From Lunularia cruciata (lineage: Eukaryota; Streptophyta; Marchantiopsida; Lunulariales; Lunulariaceae): DNA of 64,000 nt. The notes beneath the pieces are model-generated. The model ran no database searches. It was not told the origin of the DNA and saw only the letters and a list, made by a program, of their open reading frames with translations. Location of the stretch: NCBI GenBank assembly GCA_948567375.1, contig OX419758.1, positions 15,319,001-15,383,000 of the forward strand. Reading direction: 5' to 3'. Below, one piece after another: positions 54,395 to 64,000 of this stretch. How positions within the stretch are numbered: position 1 is the stretch's first letter; every line of letters begins with the position of its first letter. Both the position numbers and the translations under genes were made by a program.

Positions 54395-55164
54395 TGTTGT
54401 CGGGAAAATAGCCCACGTGTACCCTTGAGGCTTTTGGTGTGATAAATTTTCTTTTTCTCTTCTAGTTGTTGTAAGGAACATGGATTTATGTCAATATGTC
54501 TCATGTGTGGTTTTATGCTACCTTGCCATGGGAGATATTTCCTATATTATTGTGAAGCCCGGAAAAATTTATGGTGTTATTAGCTCAAGGAGTCTTTTAA
54601 TCTGGCTTGAGCCAAGAAATAATGTTGGGTTACACTAGCTCAGGTTTTGTTTTACATTATTGGAGTGAAAGAGTATTTGCCTTAGTGGAGGAGCAAAAAA
54701 AGAGTCTTTTGAGTTGGAAATACTTGGGAGGCTTTAGAGGAGTTTTGACAATGAAAGGTTTGGGGAATAACAACATGAAAAAGTTAGGGGACAGTGCAGG
54801 AACTCAGCTCTAGAGGAGAGGTTTTCTGGGAGGACAGGACTTGGAGAGAGGGACAGGTTTTGGGCAGGAGGGGAAGTGACAATGTGCTTTCAAGGGAGCA
54901 ATGTGGCGAGGAGTTGATTTTTCTACATGGAGAAGTCGGGAAGACAGAGGCTGACAGTAGAGGTTTCGGGAAGTGACAAAGGGGTTTCTCGAAGGAAAAG
55001 AGGGTGTGTGTGCAGGGTTTTGGAGAGTTGGGGGATAGGAGGAAGAGCTCAGCAGAAAAAATTTGAAGTTGGGAGACTGAGGGCTGAACGGGAATGAATT
55101 TTTGCAGGAAAGCATAGGGCTTGAGATTGAGGAGAGAAAAGTGAGGTTTTCTCTCAAAAGGAAA

Positions 55165-55630
55165 GAAGGAAGGATTGGTGAGTGGCTGTTTAGAGAGGAA
55201 TTTTTGTAGGGAAGCAAGACGGCAGGAGACTAAGGGCTGAACAAAGAGGCAATTTTTGTAGGAAAGAATGAACTGGTTGGTTAGTGGCAGCAGGAAGGAG
55301 AAATTTTGCAGGAAAGAAGGACTGGATTGGTGAGTGGCTGTTTAGAGAGGAATTTTCGTAGGGAAGCAAGAGGGCAAGAGACTGAGGGCTGAACAAAGAG
55401 GCAATTTTTGCAGGAAAGAATGAAGTGGTTGGTTAGTGGCAGCAGGAAGGAGAAACTTTGCAGGAAAGAAGGACTGGATTGGTGAGTGGCTGTTTAGAGA
55501 AGAATTTTTGCAGGGAAGCAAGAGGACAAGAGATTGAGGGCTGGAGAGTGAGAAAATTTTTGCAAGAGAGAAGGGTGTGGTTGGTGAGTGGCAGCAAGAG
55601 AGAAGAATTTTCCCAAGAAAGTGAAGAGAG
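55165..55630 (+). repeat. three tandem copies of a 152 bp unit in R
   Basis: The anchor ATTGGTGAGTGGCTG occurs at 55174, 55326 and 55478, exactly 152 bp apart. Each unit also carries GGGCTGAACAAAGAGGCAAT or a decayed form. This higher-order repeat is not seen in copy 1. Confidence 0.85.
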
Positions 55631-55639
55631 ATTGTGAAG

Positions 55640-56600
55640 GGCTACAGGAATGAGTCTTGCAGGGCCAGAGATGAAATTTTGAAATGCTTTAGGGCTGTGA
55701 CAGGAGCAGAAACTTTTCGGGAGTTGATTGAGAGTCTTGCAAGGCCAGAGATGGATTTTTGAAATGCCTTAGGGCTGTGACAGGAGCAGAAACTTTTTGG
55801 GATTTGATTGAGAGTCTTGCCAGGCCAGAGATGGAATTTCAAAATGCCTTAGGGCTGTGACAGGAGCAGAAACTTTTTGGGATTTGAGTGAGAGTCTTGC
55901 AGGGCCAGAGATGGAATTTCGAAATGCCTTAGGGCTGTGACAAGAGCAGAAACTTTTTGGGAGATGAGTGAGAGTCTTGCAGGGCCAGAGATGGAATTTT
56001 GAAATGCCTTAGGGCTGTGACAGGAGCAGAAACTTTTGGGAGTTGAGTGAGAGTCTCGCAAGGCCAGAGATGGATTTTTGAAATTCCTTAGTGCTGTGAC
56101 AGGAGCAGAAACTTTTTTGGAAGCTTGAGAGGGACTCTTGCAGGGCCAGAGAAGGATTTTTGAGGTGCCTTAGGGCTGTGCCAGGGCCAGGAGATGAATT
56201 TTCAAAATTTGAGTGAGAGTCTTGAGGGCTGAAGGATTTTTGAGATGCCTTAGGGCTGTGCCAGGACCAAGAGATGAATTTTTGAAATTTGAGTGAGAGT
56301 CTTGAGGGCTGAAGGATTTTTGAGATGACTTAGGGCTGTGCCAGGACCAGGAGATGAGTTTTCAAAATTTGAATGAGAGTCTTGAGGGCTGAGGGATTTT
56401 CAAGATGCCTTAGGGTTGTGCCAGGACCAGGAGATGAATTTTGGAAATTTGAGTGAGAATCTTGAAGGCTGAAGGATTTTCAAGATGCCTTAGGGTTGTG
56501 CCAGGACCAGGAGATGAATTTTGGAAATTTGAGTGAGAGTCTTGAGGGCTGAATGAAATTTTGAAATGCCTTAGGGCTGTGATAGGAGCAGAAAGAAATT
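55640..56600 (+). repeat. tandem repeat array of R (copy 2)
   Basis: About 12 units near 78 bp. The first half contains GCCTTAGGGCTGTGACAGGA with GCAGAAACTTTTTGGGA. The second half contains GGGCTGTGCCAGGACCAGGA with GAATTTTCAAAATTTGAGTG. Two unit subtypes therefore sit in separate blocks, as in copy 3. Confidence 0.9.
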
Positions 56601-57099
56601 CAAAGGTTGAGTGAGAGTGTTGCAGGAGAGGAGAGTTTTTTTGAGTAAGGATTCCAAGGCTATGATAGGACAGAGGGGAGATTTTTTGAGAGTGGAGGCC
56701 TGTGGTTGTTGCAAGAGCAGGATATTTTTGAGTTTTGCTTGGTCATTGATTTGGAATAGTGGAGAAGAGAAGGAGTTGAAATCTGCAGGAAGGACTGAAC
56801 TAAGGTGGGAGCAGGAGAAGAGATTTAAGACTCTAACTTTGCCTTGCACAAGATAGGAGAGATTTTGAAGGTTGGATTCCTTGAGCAGTAGCCAGTGACA
56901 TGGGTAGATTTGTGTTAGGGTTGCTTTGGCTGGACATGGAATGATTTTGAATGTGGAAGGATGTTTATTGTGAGAATGTTGATAGGAGAGCAAATCTTGA
57001 ATGAAGAATGTTTGTTGTGAAGAGGTGGACGTGGAATTAATTGAATGTAGAGGATGTGCTGTTGAAAATGTAATAGTGAAGAATTCTCATGAAGGGGAG

Positions 57100-57195
57100 A
57101 CTGGGCAGAGTGAATGAGAGACTGGGCAGAGTAAATGAGAGACTGGACAGAGTGAATGAGAGATTGGACAAAGTGAATGAGAGACTGTTCAAAGT
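57100..57195 (+). repeat. 21 bp minisatellite of R (copy 2)
   Basis: About five head-to-tail copies of a 21 bp unit near AGAGTGAATGAGAGACTGGGC. One frame (ORF 57089-57283) reads as RVNERLG/RVNERLD/KVNERLF heptads. It probably results from repeat expansion rather than selection on protein. Confidence 0.8.
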
Positions 57196-57580
57196 GAAGG
57201 AGCGAGAGTCTCCAGGGCTTGGTCTGGACAAGAGTGAACTATTGAAGAGAGATTTTCGAAGGTTGCTTGGCCTTGGTCTGTGATAGAAGGAGAGAAAAAC
57301 TTTTGAAAGTGCTATTGAGCATGACAGTGGCCAGATGAACAAATGGCAGGGAGTATGCCTTGAAGGAGTGTAGGGTAGAGGAGAGAAATTTTTGCAAGAA
57401 AACAAGGCCTTGAGAGTGCAGGGTAGAAAATGGGTTTCTTTGCAAGAGAATGAATGACCTTACAAGAGAGAGAAGGCTGGACAAGGAAAGAAAATTTTGC
57501 AGGTCTAGTAGAGCTAAGATGATGGTGTGTTTGGCCTGTGACTAGCGTCGTGGAAGCTCCATTTTAGGAGCTCTCAATCC

Positions 57581-57594
57581 GTCTATATGAAAGG
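57581..57594 (+). promoter_or_regulatory. TATA box of R (copy 2)
   Basis: GTCTATATGAAAGG, about 210 bp before the R end, with AATAAA about 70 bp downstream (57651-57657). Confidence 0.5.
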
Positions 57595-57802
57595 TTCAAC
57601 TCAGTAGTCTGGCCTGGTTGAGCTGGATAGAATACTAGTTGTTGTTCAAAAAAATAAAATTCCAACCTCTCCTAGGAACCGTCAGGTCCCAAAACCATAG
57701 CTGAAACTGCATGAGCTAGCCAGTTCTGGGAAGCCAAGGACAAACTTAGCACAAGCAGCCAGGTGCCCGGTGCACTCTTGAGGCCAAAAAAATTTCCCGA
57801 CA

Positions 57803-58283
57803 CCAGAGGCACATGGAATTCAATGTTGGGAATCAGGTGTGGCTATCGACAACCAACCTCACATTAGTTGGACCTCATAAGCTCAGACTTTGTTTCATTG
57901 GGCCTTTCTCTATTCTTCATGGAGTCGGCGCTGTGGCCTAACACCTTGAGCTACCACCACACATGAAGATCCATCTAGTGTTCCATGTTCCCTCCTATGA
58001 AGATATGCTCCCTAATCAGGCTTGGGTCATTCCACATAAGACATTTGACCTTGTTGGACACTCATTGATAGTATAAAGGAATATGAAGTGGAGCATATTC
58101 TCCAAAAATGCATGCATGGTACTTGGCATCCATGGGTGGACTATCTAGTATAATGGAAAGGTTACTCCCTCTATGAAGCAAACTGGGAGCCCGCTGCCAA
58201 TTTGACACATGCATCAGTGTTGGTGCAAGCGTTTGAGCAACAACTGCACAAGGAGGATTTTGCGTTTTAAAAGGAGAGAGGTC
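57803..58283 (+). pseudogene. G2 integrase end, chromodomain and polypurine tract (copy 2)
   Basis: RHMEFNVGNQVWLSTTNLTL and PHKLRLCFIGPFSILHGVGA form the GPF-type module (57807-57930), then PPHMKIHLVFHVPSYEDM. After a frameshift the chromodomain reads EYEVEHILQKCMHGTWHPWV, DYLV, stop, WKGYSLYEANWEPAA (58076-58205), with its aromatic cage positions (Y, W, W) present. A short tail ends at a purine run, AAAAGGAGAGAGG at 58270-58282, directly before LTR-2. A single stop occupies the residue before WKGY, as in copy 1. Confidence 0.85.
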
Positions 58284-59017
58284 TTTAATACTAAGACCTA
58301 GCCATATGATCTAGATGTGAAATTCAGTTTGGTAATATTTAGAATGATGTTATACATGATGGTCAAAATAGATCAGATAGAAGTATCACCAAAAGAGTAC
58401 TTCTACCAATAGTGCAGAAACCAAAATAGACTTGAGAACCTTAGAACCAATAGTTAGACATATGATTTAAAGATGAGAATTGAATTGGTAACATCTGGAA
58501 GGATGTTACACATGATGGACTAAATAGATCAGAAAGAAGTATCACCAAAAGGGGACTTCTACTAATAGAGTAGGAACCGAAATATACCTAAAATCTTTGA
58601 AGGCAATTTCAAAGTGCTAAATGAATGAATTAGGCCTCAAAAATGTGCAAATTACCCTCAATATAGGAAAGGTAGGCCTTCCCTCCCCTGGTTTGTCTTG
58701 TCAAGAGCTTTCCAATAGTACCTCATCCACATGATTATGAGATTCCTACAAGAATATTCCCTAAAAGATTCCCTCTGGTCAAAGCTTGTTTGACCAACTA
58801 GATAGGACTAGGACCAACAAGTCACCCATCCAAGTAAGTAATCCAAGGTTGGAGCTTGCTGACATGTCACCTATCTGTGTGCCTAATCCTATGGTGGAGC
58901 TTCCTTGGAGGACTTCCTCTTTGTCTATATAATAAAGAGAAGGTGCTCTTTTGGGGCATCGGATGATTGAGTGTAAAATCTATGTTTTCTCCCTTTCCTT
59001 GTCCTCAGAGTATTATA
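58284..59017 (+). repeat. LTR-2, 3' LTR of the nested full-length G2
   Basis: The 734 bp run from TTTAATACTAAGACC to CAGAGTATTATA. It follows the polypurine tract and pairs with 41929-42680. With R, K and R removed, the G2 interior is close to 5 kb, usual for a chromovirus. The base after 59017 belongs to the G3 LTR. No matching target duplication is seen around the pair. Confidence 0.85.
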
Positions 59018-59949
59018 TCAAATCAATCAAACTCAGATCAATACTTGATCTGATCCTCAACAACTTGCCAACAATAGGGCACTGATTACAATCAAGCCAC
59101 ACTCACTCTAGTTAAGAGACTCTAGGTGACACTCACCGACTTTCTGTCCACTCTAGCTAGGAACTCGAAGGCTCAACATCAAAGAAGTGAGCTCTTTAGA
59201 GCTCCACTTCTAGGGTATACTCTTGATTTTGACCTAGGTCTCATCCCAACGGTCCCGCTGATGGCACACCCGACGGTGTGGATGGTGCAAGTGACGGTGG
59301 GCCCCACCATGAAGTCAGTACCTTAAACACAAAATCTGACCGTCAAAAAGTAGTCTATGAGTAATTGCCAAAATACCTCTAACTACTATCACTACAACTC
59401 TCGTGTCCAAGCAATCTAGATGACACCAACTGTCGTACGTATATACATCAATACACAATATACATCATTTTTGTAACAATATGGAGTTTAGCGATGAAGT
59501 TAGTCGGGCTTACAAACTAGATAATAAGACAAAATAGCCTAGAATATTCTAGAAGTATCTAAGAAGCTTCTTAGGAAGCTTCCCAACTAGTTAACTTGTG
59601 CCCTAAGCAGGTAGCTTCTAGAAGCTTCTAACTAGCTTAGCTTGCACACCAAGTAGGCGGCTTCTAGAAGGAAGCTTCTTGAGAAGCTTCCTGGTTAACT
59701 TGGCTTGCACTCCAAGAAAGCATCTCAAGGAAGCTTCTTGAGAAGCTTCAAGGGTCTCGTATGCTACTTATACATACCAAAGCCAAAGCTCATGCTAGGC
59801 ATTTGAAGTTTTCCCTCATTCAAGTGTCCCAATGTGAGTTTCCATTCTCCTATCTCTCTCCTCGGTTTCAGTCTTTTACAATTTTCAACATCATACACTA
59901 TAGAAGCACAACTCACACATAAGTCATACATAAACTCTAAAGTGCCACA
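59018..59949 (-). repeat. G3 LTR (LTR-3), 3' LTR in reverse
   Basis: On the minus strand it begins TGTGGCACTTTAGAG immediately after a polypurine tract (59953-59965) and runs for about 930 bp to the border with LTR-2. It contains the heat-shock-element-like cluster (59541-59750), a GTATATAC at 59439-59446 that could be a TATA box, and a GC-richer end. Its last bases (sense ATTGATTTGA) lack a clear CA, so the outer end may be damaged by the adjacent G2. Confidence 0.7.
59541..59750. promoter_or_regulatory. cluster of heat-shock-element-like sites in LTR-3
   Basis: Eight GAAnnTTC sites lie in 210 bp: GAATATTC at 59542, then GAAGCTTC at 59563, 59575, 59621, 59671, 59683, 59730 and 59742. Three TTCTAGAA sites are at 59547, 59616 and 59662. 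Two places form an uninterrupted three-module element: GAATATTCTAGAA at 59542-59554 and TTCTAGAAGCTTC at 59616-59628. This matches the known binding pattern for heat shock factors (alternating nGAAn). The cluster lies 200-410 bp inside the LTR, upstream of the possible TATA box in sense orientation. Confidence 0.6.
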
Positions 59950-59952
59950 ATT

Positions 59953-59965
59953 GCCCCCCAAACTG
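59953..59965 (-). other. G3 polypurine tract
   Basis: The sense CAGTTTGGGGGGC lies just before the LTR-3 start at 59949. It is the usual primer position for plus-strand DNA synthesis. Confidence 0.65.
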
Positions 59966-60130
59966 GCGGTTAGGTCTCTCTAACTCCAGATAGCCATCTA
60001 TATCTACTCCAAGTATATAGTATACCCTATGATGGGCAAAGATCAAGAGGTCGGGTGCTATGGAGCCCCATCGTTAGTCTCTTGTCTACAGTCTATACCA
60101 TATAAAGAATGCACTAGCTATAGGTCAAGT

Positions 60131-60265
60131 ACATCTAGGACATAACCATTGTCCTTAAGGAACTACCATGAGGGGAGGAGTCATACATGCCATATGCCAT
60201 CCTCTCGAACAAGTATCACATACTAATGTAGTAGTAGGTCCACCAGAAGAGCCACATAACATACA
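60131..60265 (-). pseudogene. PHD finger at the end of G3 integrase
   Basis: The reverse translation gives CMLCGSSGGPTTTLVCDTC, then SRGWHMACMTPPLMVVP, a stop, and GQWLCPRC. The spacing C-x2-C, C-x2-C, H-x2-C, C-x2-C with the W-x-C-P ending is the C4-H-C3 pattern of a PHD zinc finger, including the CDTCSRGWH-x2-C-x3-PPL block. The only defect is a UAA between P and G. PHD fingers bind histone H3 tails. At the end of an integrase it could direct insertion, as chromodomains do in chromoviruses. The 170 bp downstream to the polypurine tract hold no further domain. Confidence 0.75.
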
Positions 60266-61460
60266 CCTCAAGCTTGCACGTACTAAGTGCCAAGCTTGGG
60301 TCCATAGTAACATCAATGTTTGGGAGGTGGCATGGTGCACAATTGCGCACATGATCCTTCCAAACAACACGATCACGTCCTTCTAACACAAGGACTCTAG
60401 ATGGCAAAACCTCATGCAGTCTCAAGATAGTGCAGCCTATCAAAACATCAAGTATCATCGGTGCTATCTACTATAGATATCCATAGTCACCTAGATGAAA
60501 TTGACGGATTGAGGGTCTATAACCTCCTCCTCAAATAGTAGCATAACGTAAGGTATCCCTATGTTGAGCAATTACCAAGTTCTAAAAGGCCATTGGTATC
60601 ACTCTCTAAAAGATCTCTGCCCGTTGAGAACATGCGCTCACCCATACATCTGGATCATCCAAGTCCAAGAATATAGTAGCATCTCGATGAATGGTTGCAA
60701 GTAAATCTGGATCTCGTCCAGAGTAGAAAGTAAGGAGAGGAGGATGCTAAGGAGGCTTGCAAGCTGAATCAATAACCCATGGCCAACCAAGGTAACTAGA
60801 GATCCCAATCTCCCAAGTGGCCTCTATGCAAACCATACTTTTGCAATCCTCTCTTCATTGTTTGAACCACTCTCTCTGCTAAGCCATCTGCCTCAGGGTG
60901 ATCTCAAGATATAGTATGATGATAAATCAAAGCCTTGTCACACAAGACCTGAAACTCCCTCAAGAACTCTGTACTCTGATCAGTCAAAACCTCAGCTGGT
61001 GCACCAAAATGACTAAGAACTCAATCCAGGAATGAGTAAGCCGTTCCTTCACTAGACTTGTCATGAAGTGCCACCAACTCAATCCACTTAGAGAAGTGCT
61101 CCACCATCACCAAAACATACCAATGATGTCTCATAGTCAACAGTACAGGTCTGGCAAAGTCCAAACTCCAGCGGTAACCCAATCCCATGATAGGTAATGG
61201 GTGTAATTGTGGTGTAGGAGCATTGAATGATGCTCTAACTTGGTCACAAACCACACATTTGGCAACAAAATGCTATACGTCGGTCTGCATACCATGCCAC
61301 CAATAGTGACTCTAGAGTAATCTATATGTACACTTTACTCCAAAATGTCCTAGCTCCTCATAAGCATGACAGACCAACTGTGGTCTTTGAGATAGAAGTG
61401 GTACTACTCGCACTCTCCCATCCTCCCATACATGCAAAAGGTATTTGCCCTCCAATCTGA
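60266..61460 (-). pseudogene. G3 integrase
   Basis: In sense order: the zinc region CHAYEELGHFGVKC (about 61370-61330), then YWWHGMQTDV and KCVVCDQVRASF. The core has GLGYRWSLDFARPVL with the first Asp, EHFSKWIELVALHDKSSE, HFGAPAEVLTDQSTEF with the second Asp (about 60985), and DGLAERVVQTMKRGLQKYG with the catalytic Glu (about 60885). All three catalytic residues remain, although stops and frameshifts interrupt the frame. The C-terminal region contains RDRVVWKDHVRNCAPCHLPN, followed by the PHD finger in another frame. Confidence 0.75.
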
Positions 61461-61790
61461 ACTGTCTAGCTCACTAAAGAACACGGTCTCTCTCCTTGGC
61501 CCCAACTATGCCACCCACAACACTAGTGTGAAGATGGTCTATCACTAAGACATCACCATGAATGTCTCGTTGAACTATACCAATATCTTCACTCTTTGGA
61601 TATGTGACCTCAATAACTCATCTTGTATGCGTTGAGAGAGATACCACCAAAGTCTCAGAAAATATACAAAGAAAGGTAGATGCATGCCAACCTGGCACCA
61701 TCTCCTCATCTGTCTCACCATGCCAACATGCTCTGGTCTGATCCTGCTAGTTGGGACATGGGTTTCTACTCAACCCATCTGCATCACGGT

Positions 61791-62350
61791 TCACCACTTT
61801 AGGCTGTGAACAACCATCAAATCATACTCTTGTAAAATTAGAGCCCATCGTGTAAGCTTTGCTGAAAGCTTGTTGGACTCCATCAACCACTTCAATGTCT
61901 GATGATCAATGATGAGAGTGAAGGGATTACCAAATAGGTAACATTGGAAATGTGCTACTACCCAAACTATTGCCAAGCACTCTCCCTCATATGAACTATA
62001 CTTTTCCTCCACTGAATTGTTGGAACAACTAGCATAGGCGACCACAAACTCCTTCCAAGCCCCAACATACTCCAATCCGTATGTACTTGAAATGGTCATC
62101 CTTTGATCGGTCTCCTCAAAATAGGAGAAGATGTCAACCTTTCCTTGAGCTCTACAAAAGCTCTCTCCTCCTCATCTCTCCAACACCACTCTTGTGTAAG
62201 CTTGGTCAGCCTCGTCAAGGCCTTAGCAATGGCACTAAATCCTCTAACATAGCGGCAATCCTCTAACATAACGGCAACCCAAGGAATGCTTGCACTCTGC
62301 TCACATCCGTAGGCCAAGGAATATGTGCAGTAGCCTCCACCTTGGTCTAC
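61791..62350 (-). pseudogene. G3 RNase H and connection
   Basis: 62317-62096 contains GFSAIAKALTRLTKLTQEWC, WRDEEERAFVELKERLTSSP, the connection to RNase H. The open stretch 62099-61791 reads NNSVEEKYSSYEGECLAIVW, VVAHFQCYLFGNPFTLIIDH and QTLKWLMESNKLSAKLTRWA. The conserved Glu (YEGE) and the Asp of IIDHQTL are present. A frameshift at about 62097 separates the two pieces. Confidence 0.82.
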
Positions 62351-63190
62351 TAAACACCAAGTCCTCCGGGGTAGATAGTGTGACCTAAATACTCAACTTG
62401 CTCATGGAAGAACCTACACTTCACAAGATGTAATTTGAGTCCATGAGATCTCAATCTCTCAAACACCTCCAACAACTATCTCTCATGCTCCTCCACAATA
62501 GTGCTATAGACCAAAATGTCATCAATATAGCACCAAGAAAAATCCAATCCAACTAGGATCCTATCCATGCAAGAGCATTCTTTAACCCAAATGGTAAGAA
62601 CCTCCACTAATATAACACATCCTTACCGTGAGGATCAATAGCCCAAAATGTTATCTTGGACTTATCCTCCTCCCTAATTGGTAACTGATGATATCCCGCT
62701 CAAAGATCCAAAGTACTGAGGACCTTTGCATGCCCAATTGCATCAAAAATCTCCTCCGGTGTAGGCATGGTATACCAATCAGCCCTAGTCTATCGGTTGA
62801 TAGGACGGTAATCTCTACACACCCGCCTATCTATGTAGTTGCCATGCATATCCTTCTTGCCTGGCATCACTGTAACTGATGCATACTCTCCATGTGAGAT
62901 CTCCACCAAACTACCCTCAAAAAAGTCTCTACTCTGGTTCTAAATCAATGTCCTCTCCATGTCACTATAGCGATAAGGACGTTAGAAAATTGGTGTATCG
63001 CTAGTTAGCTCAATCTATATACCATGTCCCTTTAGAACACCCAAATCCGTCATACTGAAGGCAAAACCACTTGTGTAGCTCCTCAAGAACCTCCAAACTC
63101 TCCATCTTTCCTCTCCTATAAGCTTGGGTCCAAGATTTGGCTCCCAAGTATCCTTTGTAATTGTTGTAGGAGTGGAAGAGGTACAGACTG
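62351..63190 (-). pseudogene. G3 reverse transcriptase
   Basis: The translation has HGEYASVTVMPGKKDMHGNY, IDRRVCRDYRPINR (about 62820-62780), EEIFDAIGHAKVLSTLDL with AGYHQLPIREEDKSKITF, WAIDPHGKDVLY and WRFLPFGLKNA. The YxDD region (near 62530-62500) is frameshifted and reads like ILMTFWSIALLW. The long insert IDPHGKD before the FLPFGLKNA block distinguishes G3 from G2 and G4. Several stops show it is dead. The upstream end near 63150-63050 keeps a T-D-x-P-I-x-RPYR-type segment. Confidence 0.72.
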
Positions 63191-64000
63191 GCTGCTACAC
63201 TAGGCCCTTGGGAGTAGTAGTATCATGCTCCCAACCACTAGAGGTCCTATTCTTTATGTGAAAAACTCCCTCCACTCTGGCTACAAGCTCCACACGTCCT
63301 TTAGCTACATCCCAAGTGGACCAAGGGTGTAATCCAAGTAGCCCACGCTCACCTGGATGGACTCCAAGTAGACCACTCTCCCTAGTAGCTATTGGTTGTG
63401 TCCCAAGAATACCATGTCCACTCAGTCCATCATCCCCAGCATGTGCTTGAATCGTCTTCATATGCACATGGCTCACAAGTGTCCGAGTGGTGATGTCAAG
63501 CACATCCTACGTTGCTTTGCCAAACCAAGGCTCACAATCCAGGTCAAACAGTTCAGGTCCATAGCCTGACCTAACACCTGATGCTTAGATGCCTTTGATA
63601 CTACTTGAACAGCGGTAATACCAGTGCAAAAACCCATTGCTCGCTTGCTCTCTCTCATTGGCATTGGGCTCCACTACCTGTTGTAATTATGAGTCCCAAA
63701 CAAGTCCAAGTCCTCCCTCTCAAAAAGCATGAGAGCCTAGGAGACTCATAAGTGTAAGAAAAGTGGCTCTAGGCTGTCCAACTAGGTTCACCACTACCAT
63801 AGGTGACCTATCAGCCACTTCCACCGTTTCAGATTGATACCCCACATCCAAGATGTCATCAACAAGGATGTTTGTCTAGTCACTGAATCCCATCATATGC
63901 ACCTTGTAGAACCTCTCTGGCTAGGAGGTTTGTCCACCAAAGACAAAGATGATGAGCCCGTGATCCCACTCTAGCTACATCTAACAATACGGCAAGTCCC
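63191..64000 (-). pseudogene. G3 protease and linker region, 5' part beyond the window
   Basis: The open stretch 63503-63195 contains imperfect repeats GLLGVHPGERGLLGLHPW and then VARVEGVFHIKNRTSSGWEH, a linker with no known domain. Upstream, near 63860-63720, ILVDDILDVGYQSETVEVAD and PMVVVNLVGQPRATFL may be protease-related, but no clear D-S/T-G is visible. The identity rests on position before RT. The rest of G3 lies past 64000. Confidence 0.45.

Larger units (their letters stand above)
54395..57802 (+). mobile_element. R element copy 2
   Basis: The 3408 bp unit runs from TGTTGTCGGGAAAATAGCC to AAATTTCCCGACA, so its ends are inverted repeats of about ten bases. The flanks CTAT (54391-54394) and CCAG (57803-57806) each differ by two changes from CCGT in the empty G2 site. 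Order: leader of about 400 bp, a purine-rich region, three 152 bp repeats, about 12 units of the 76-80 bp repeat, unique sequence shared with copies 1 and 3, the 21 bp minisatellite, a TATA box (57581-57594), AATAAA near 57655, and the end. Confidence 0.78.

Noticed and set aside
59126-59326. Small ORF in LTR-3
   Set aside because: It lies in an LTR, has no recognisable domain and no sister copy to show conservation.
61021-61254. Retroviral env-like or additional ORF in G3
   Set aside because: The frame is integrase core (first catalytic Asp region). No env-like membrane protein is seen anywhere in the window.

Overview
This window reads as plant nuclear intergenic DNA, probably from a large-genome seed plant. 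A gymnosperm or conifer is my best guess from the density of old, nested Ty3-type elements and very long terminal repeats. I found no intact host gene, tRNA, rRNA, CRISPR array or bacterial feature. Almost all of the 64 kb can be assigned to mobile elements inserted into one another, and most coding regions carry stops and frameshifts. All family names below are local labels. G1 is a Ty3 element with a Tat/Athila-like reverse transcriptase and LTR-1 (about 690 bp). G2 is a Ty3 chromovirus with a chromodomain and LTR-2 (about 740 bp). G3 is a Ty3 element whose integrase is followed by a PHD finger. G4 is an older chromovirus-like copy. R is a 2.6-4.3 kb unit full of 76-80 bp tandem repeats. K is a 3.8 kb unit carrying its own coiled-coil protein gene.

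Layout. 1-1827 is the 3' end of a K copy. 1928-5569 is G4 (gag, protease, RT, RNase H, integrase, chromodomain), cut by an LTR-1 piece. That piece is cut by a second K copy (5755-9190), which itself holds a solo LTR-2 (6503-7241, perfect 5 bp target duplication). 9191-11581 is a reverse G1 piece with LTR-1. 11582-26120 is the 3' half of a G2 copy: integrase, a reverse G1 insertion (12263-17041), the start of the chromodomain, a reverse R insertion (17160-25190) that contains a complete K (20029-23802), the rest of the chromodomain, and LTR-2. 26121-27508 is G1 integrase plus LTR-1. 27509-34293 holds two divergent K relatives (K2) head to head, one with a solo LTR. 34294-37110 is another K copy. 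37111-41173 is a forward G1 piece. 41174-59017 is the best preserved nest: a G2 element with LTRs at 41929 and 58284 whose coding region is split by R (46000-49319, itself holding a solo LTR-1), K (50237-54033) and R (54395-57802). 59018-64000 is a reverse G3.

The strongest candidate for something undescribed is K. Its complete copies begin TG and end CA, sit between 5 bp target duplications, and have no internal LTRs and no pol. Each carries a TATA-driven gene for a roughly 850-900 residue protein with a globular N-terminal part and a long coiled-coil part, and a second TATA-like box about 680 bp before the 3' end. That is the architecture expected of a giant solo LTR with a gene inside it. 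A UAG codon followed directly by AUG lies at the same point of the coding region in four K copies, and a UAG lies at the same place in a diverged K2 copy. R looks like another giant LTR (long repeat-filled U3, TATA box, AATAAA, 4 bp target duplications). G3 combines a PHD finger on its integrase with a dense cluster of heat-shock-element-like sites in its LTR.

All domain calls are from reading the translation by eye. No database search was possible, and the boundaries of truncated pieces are approximate.
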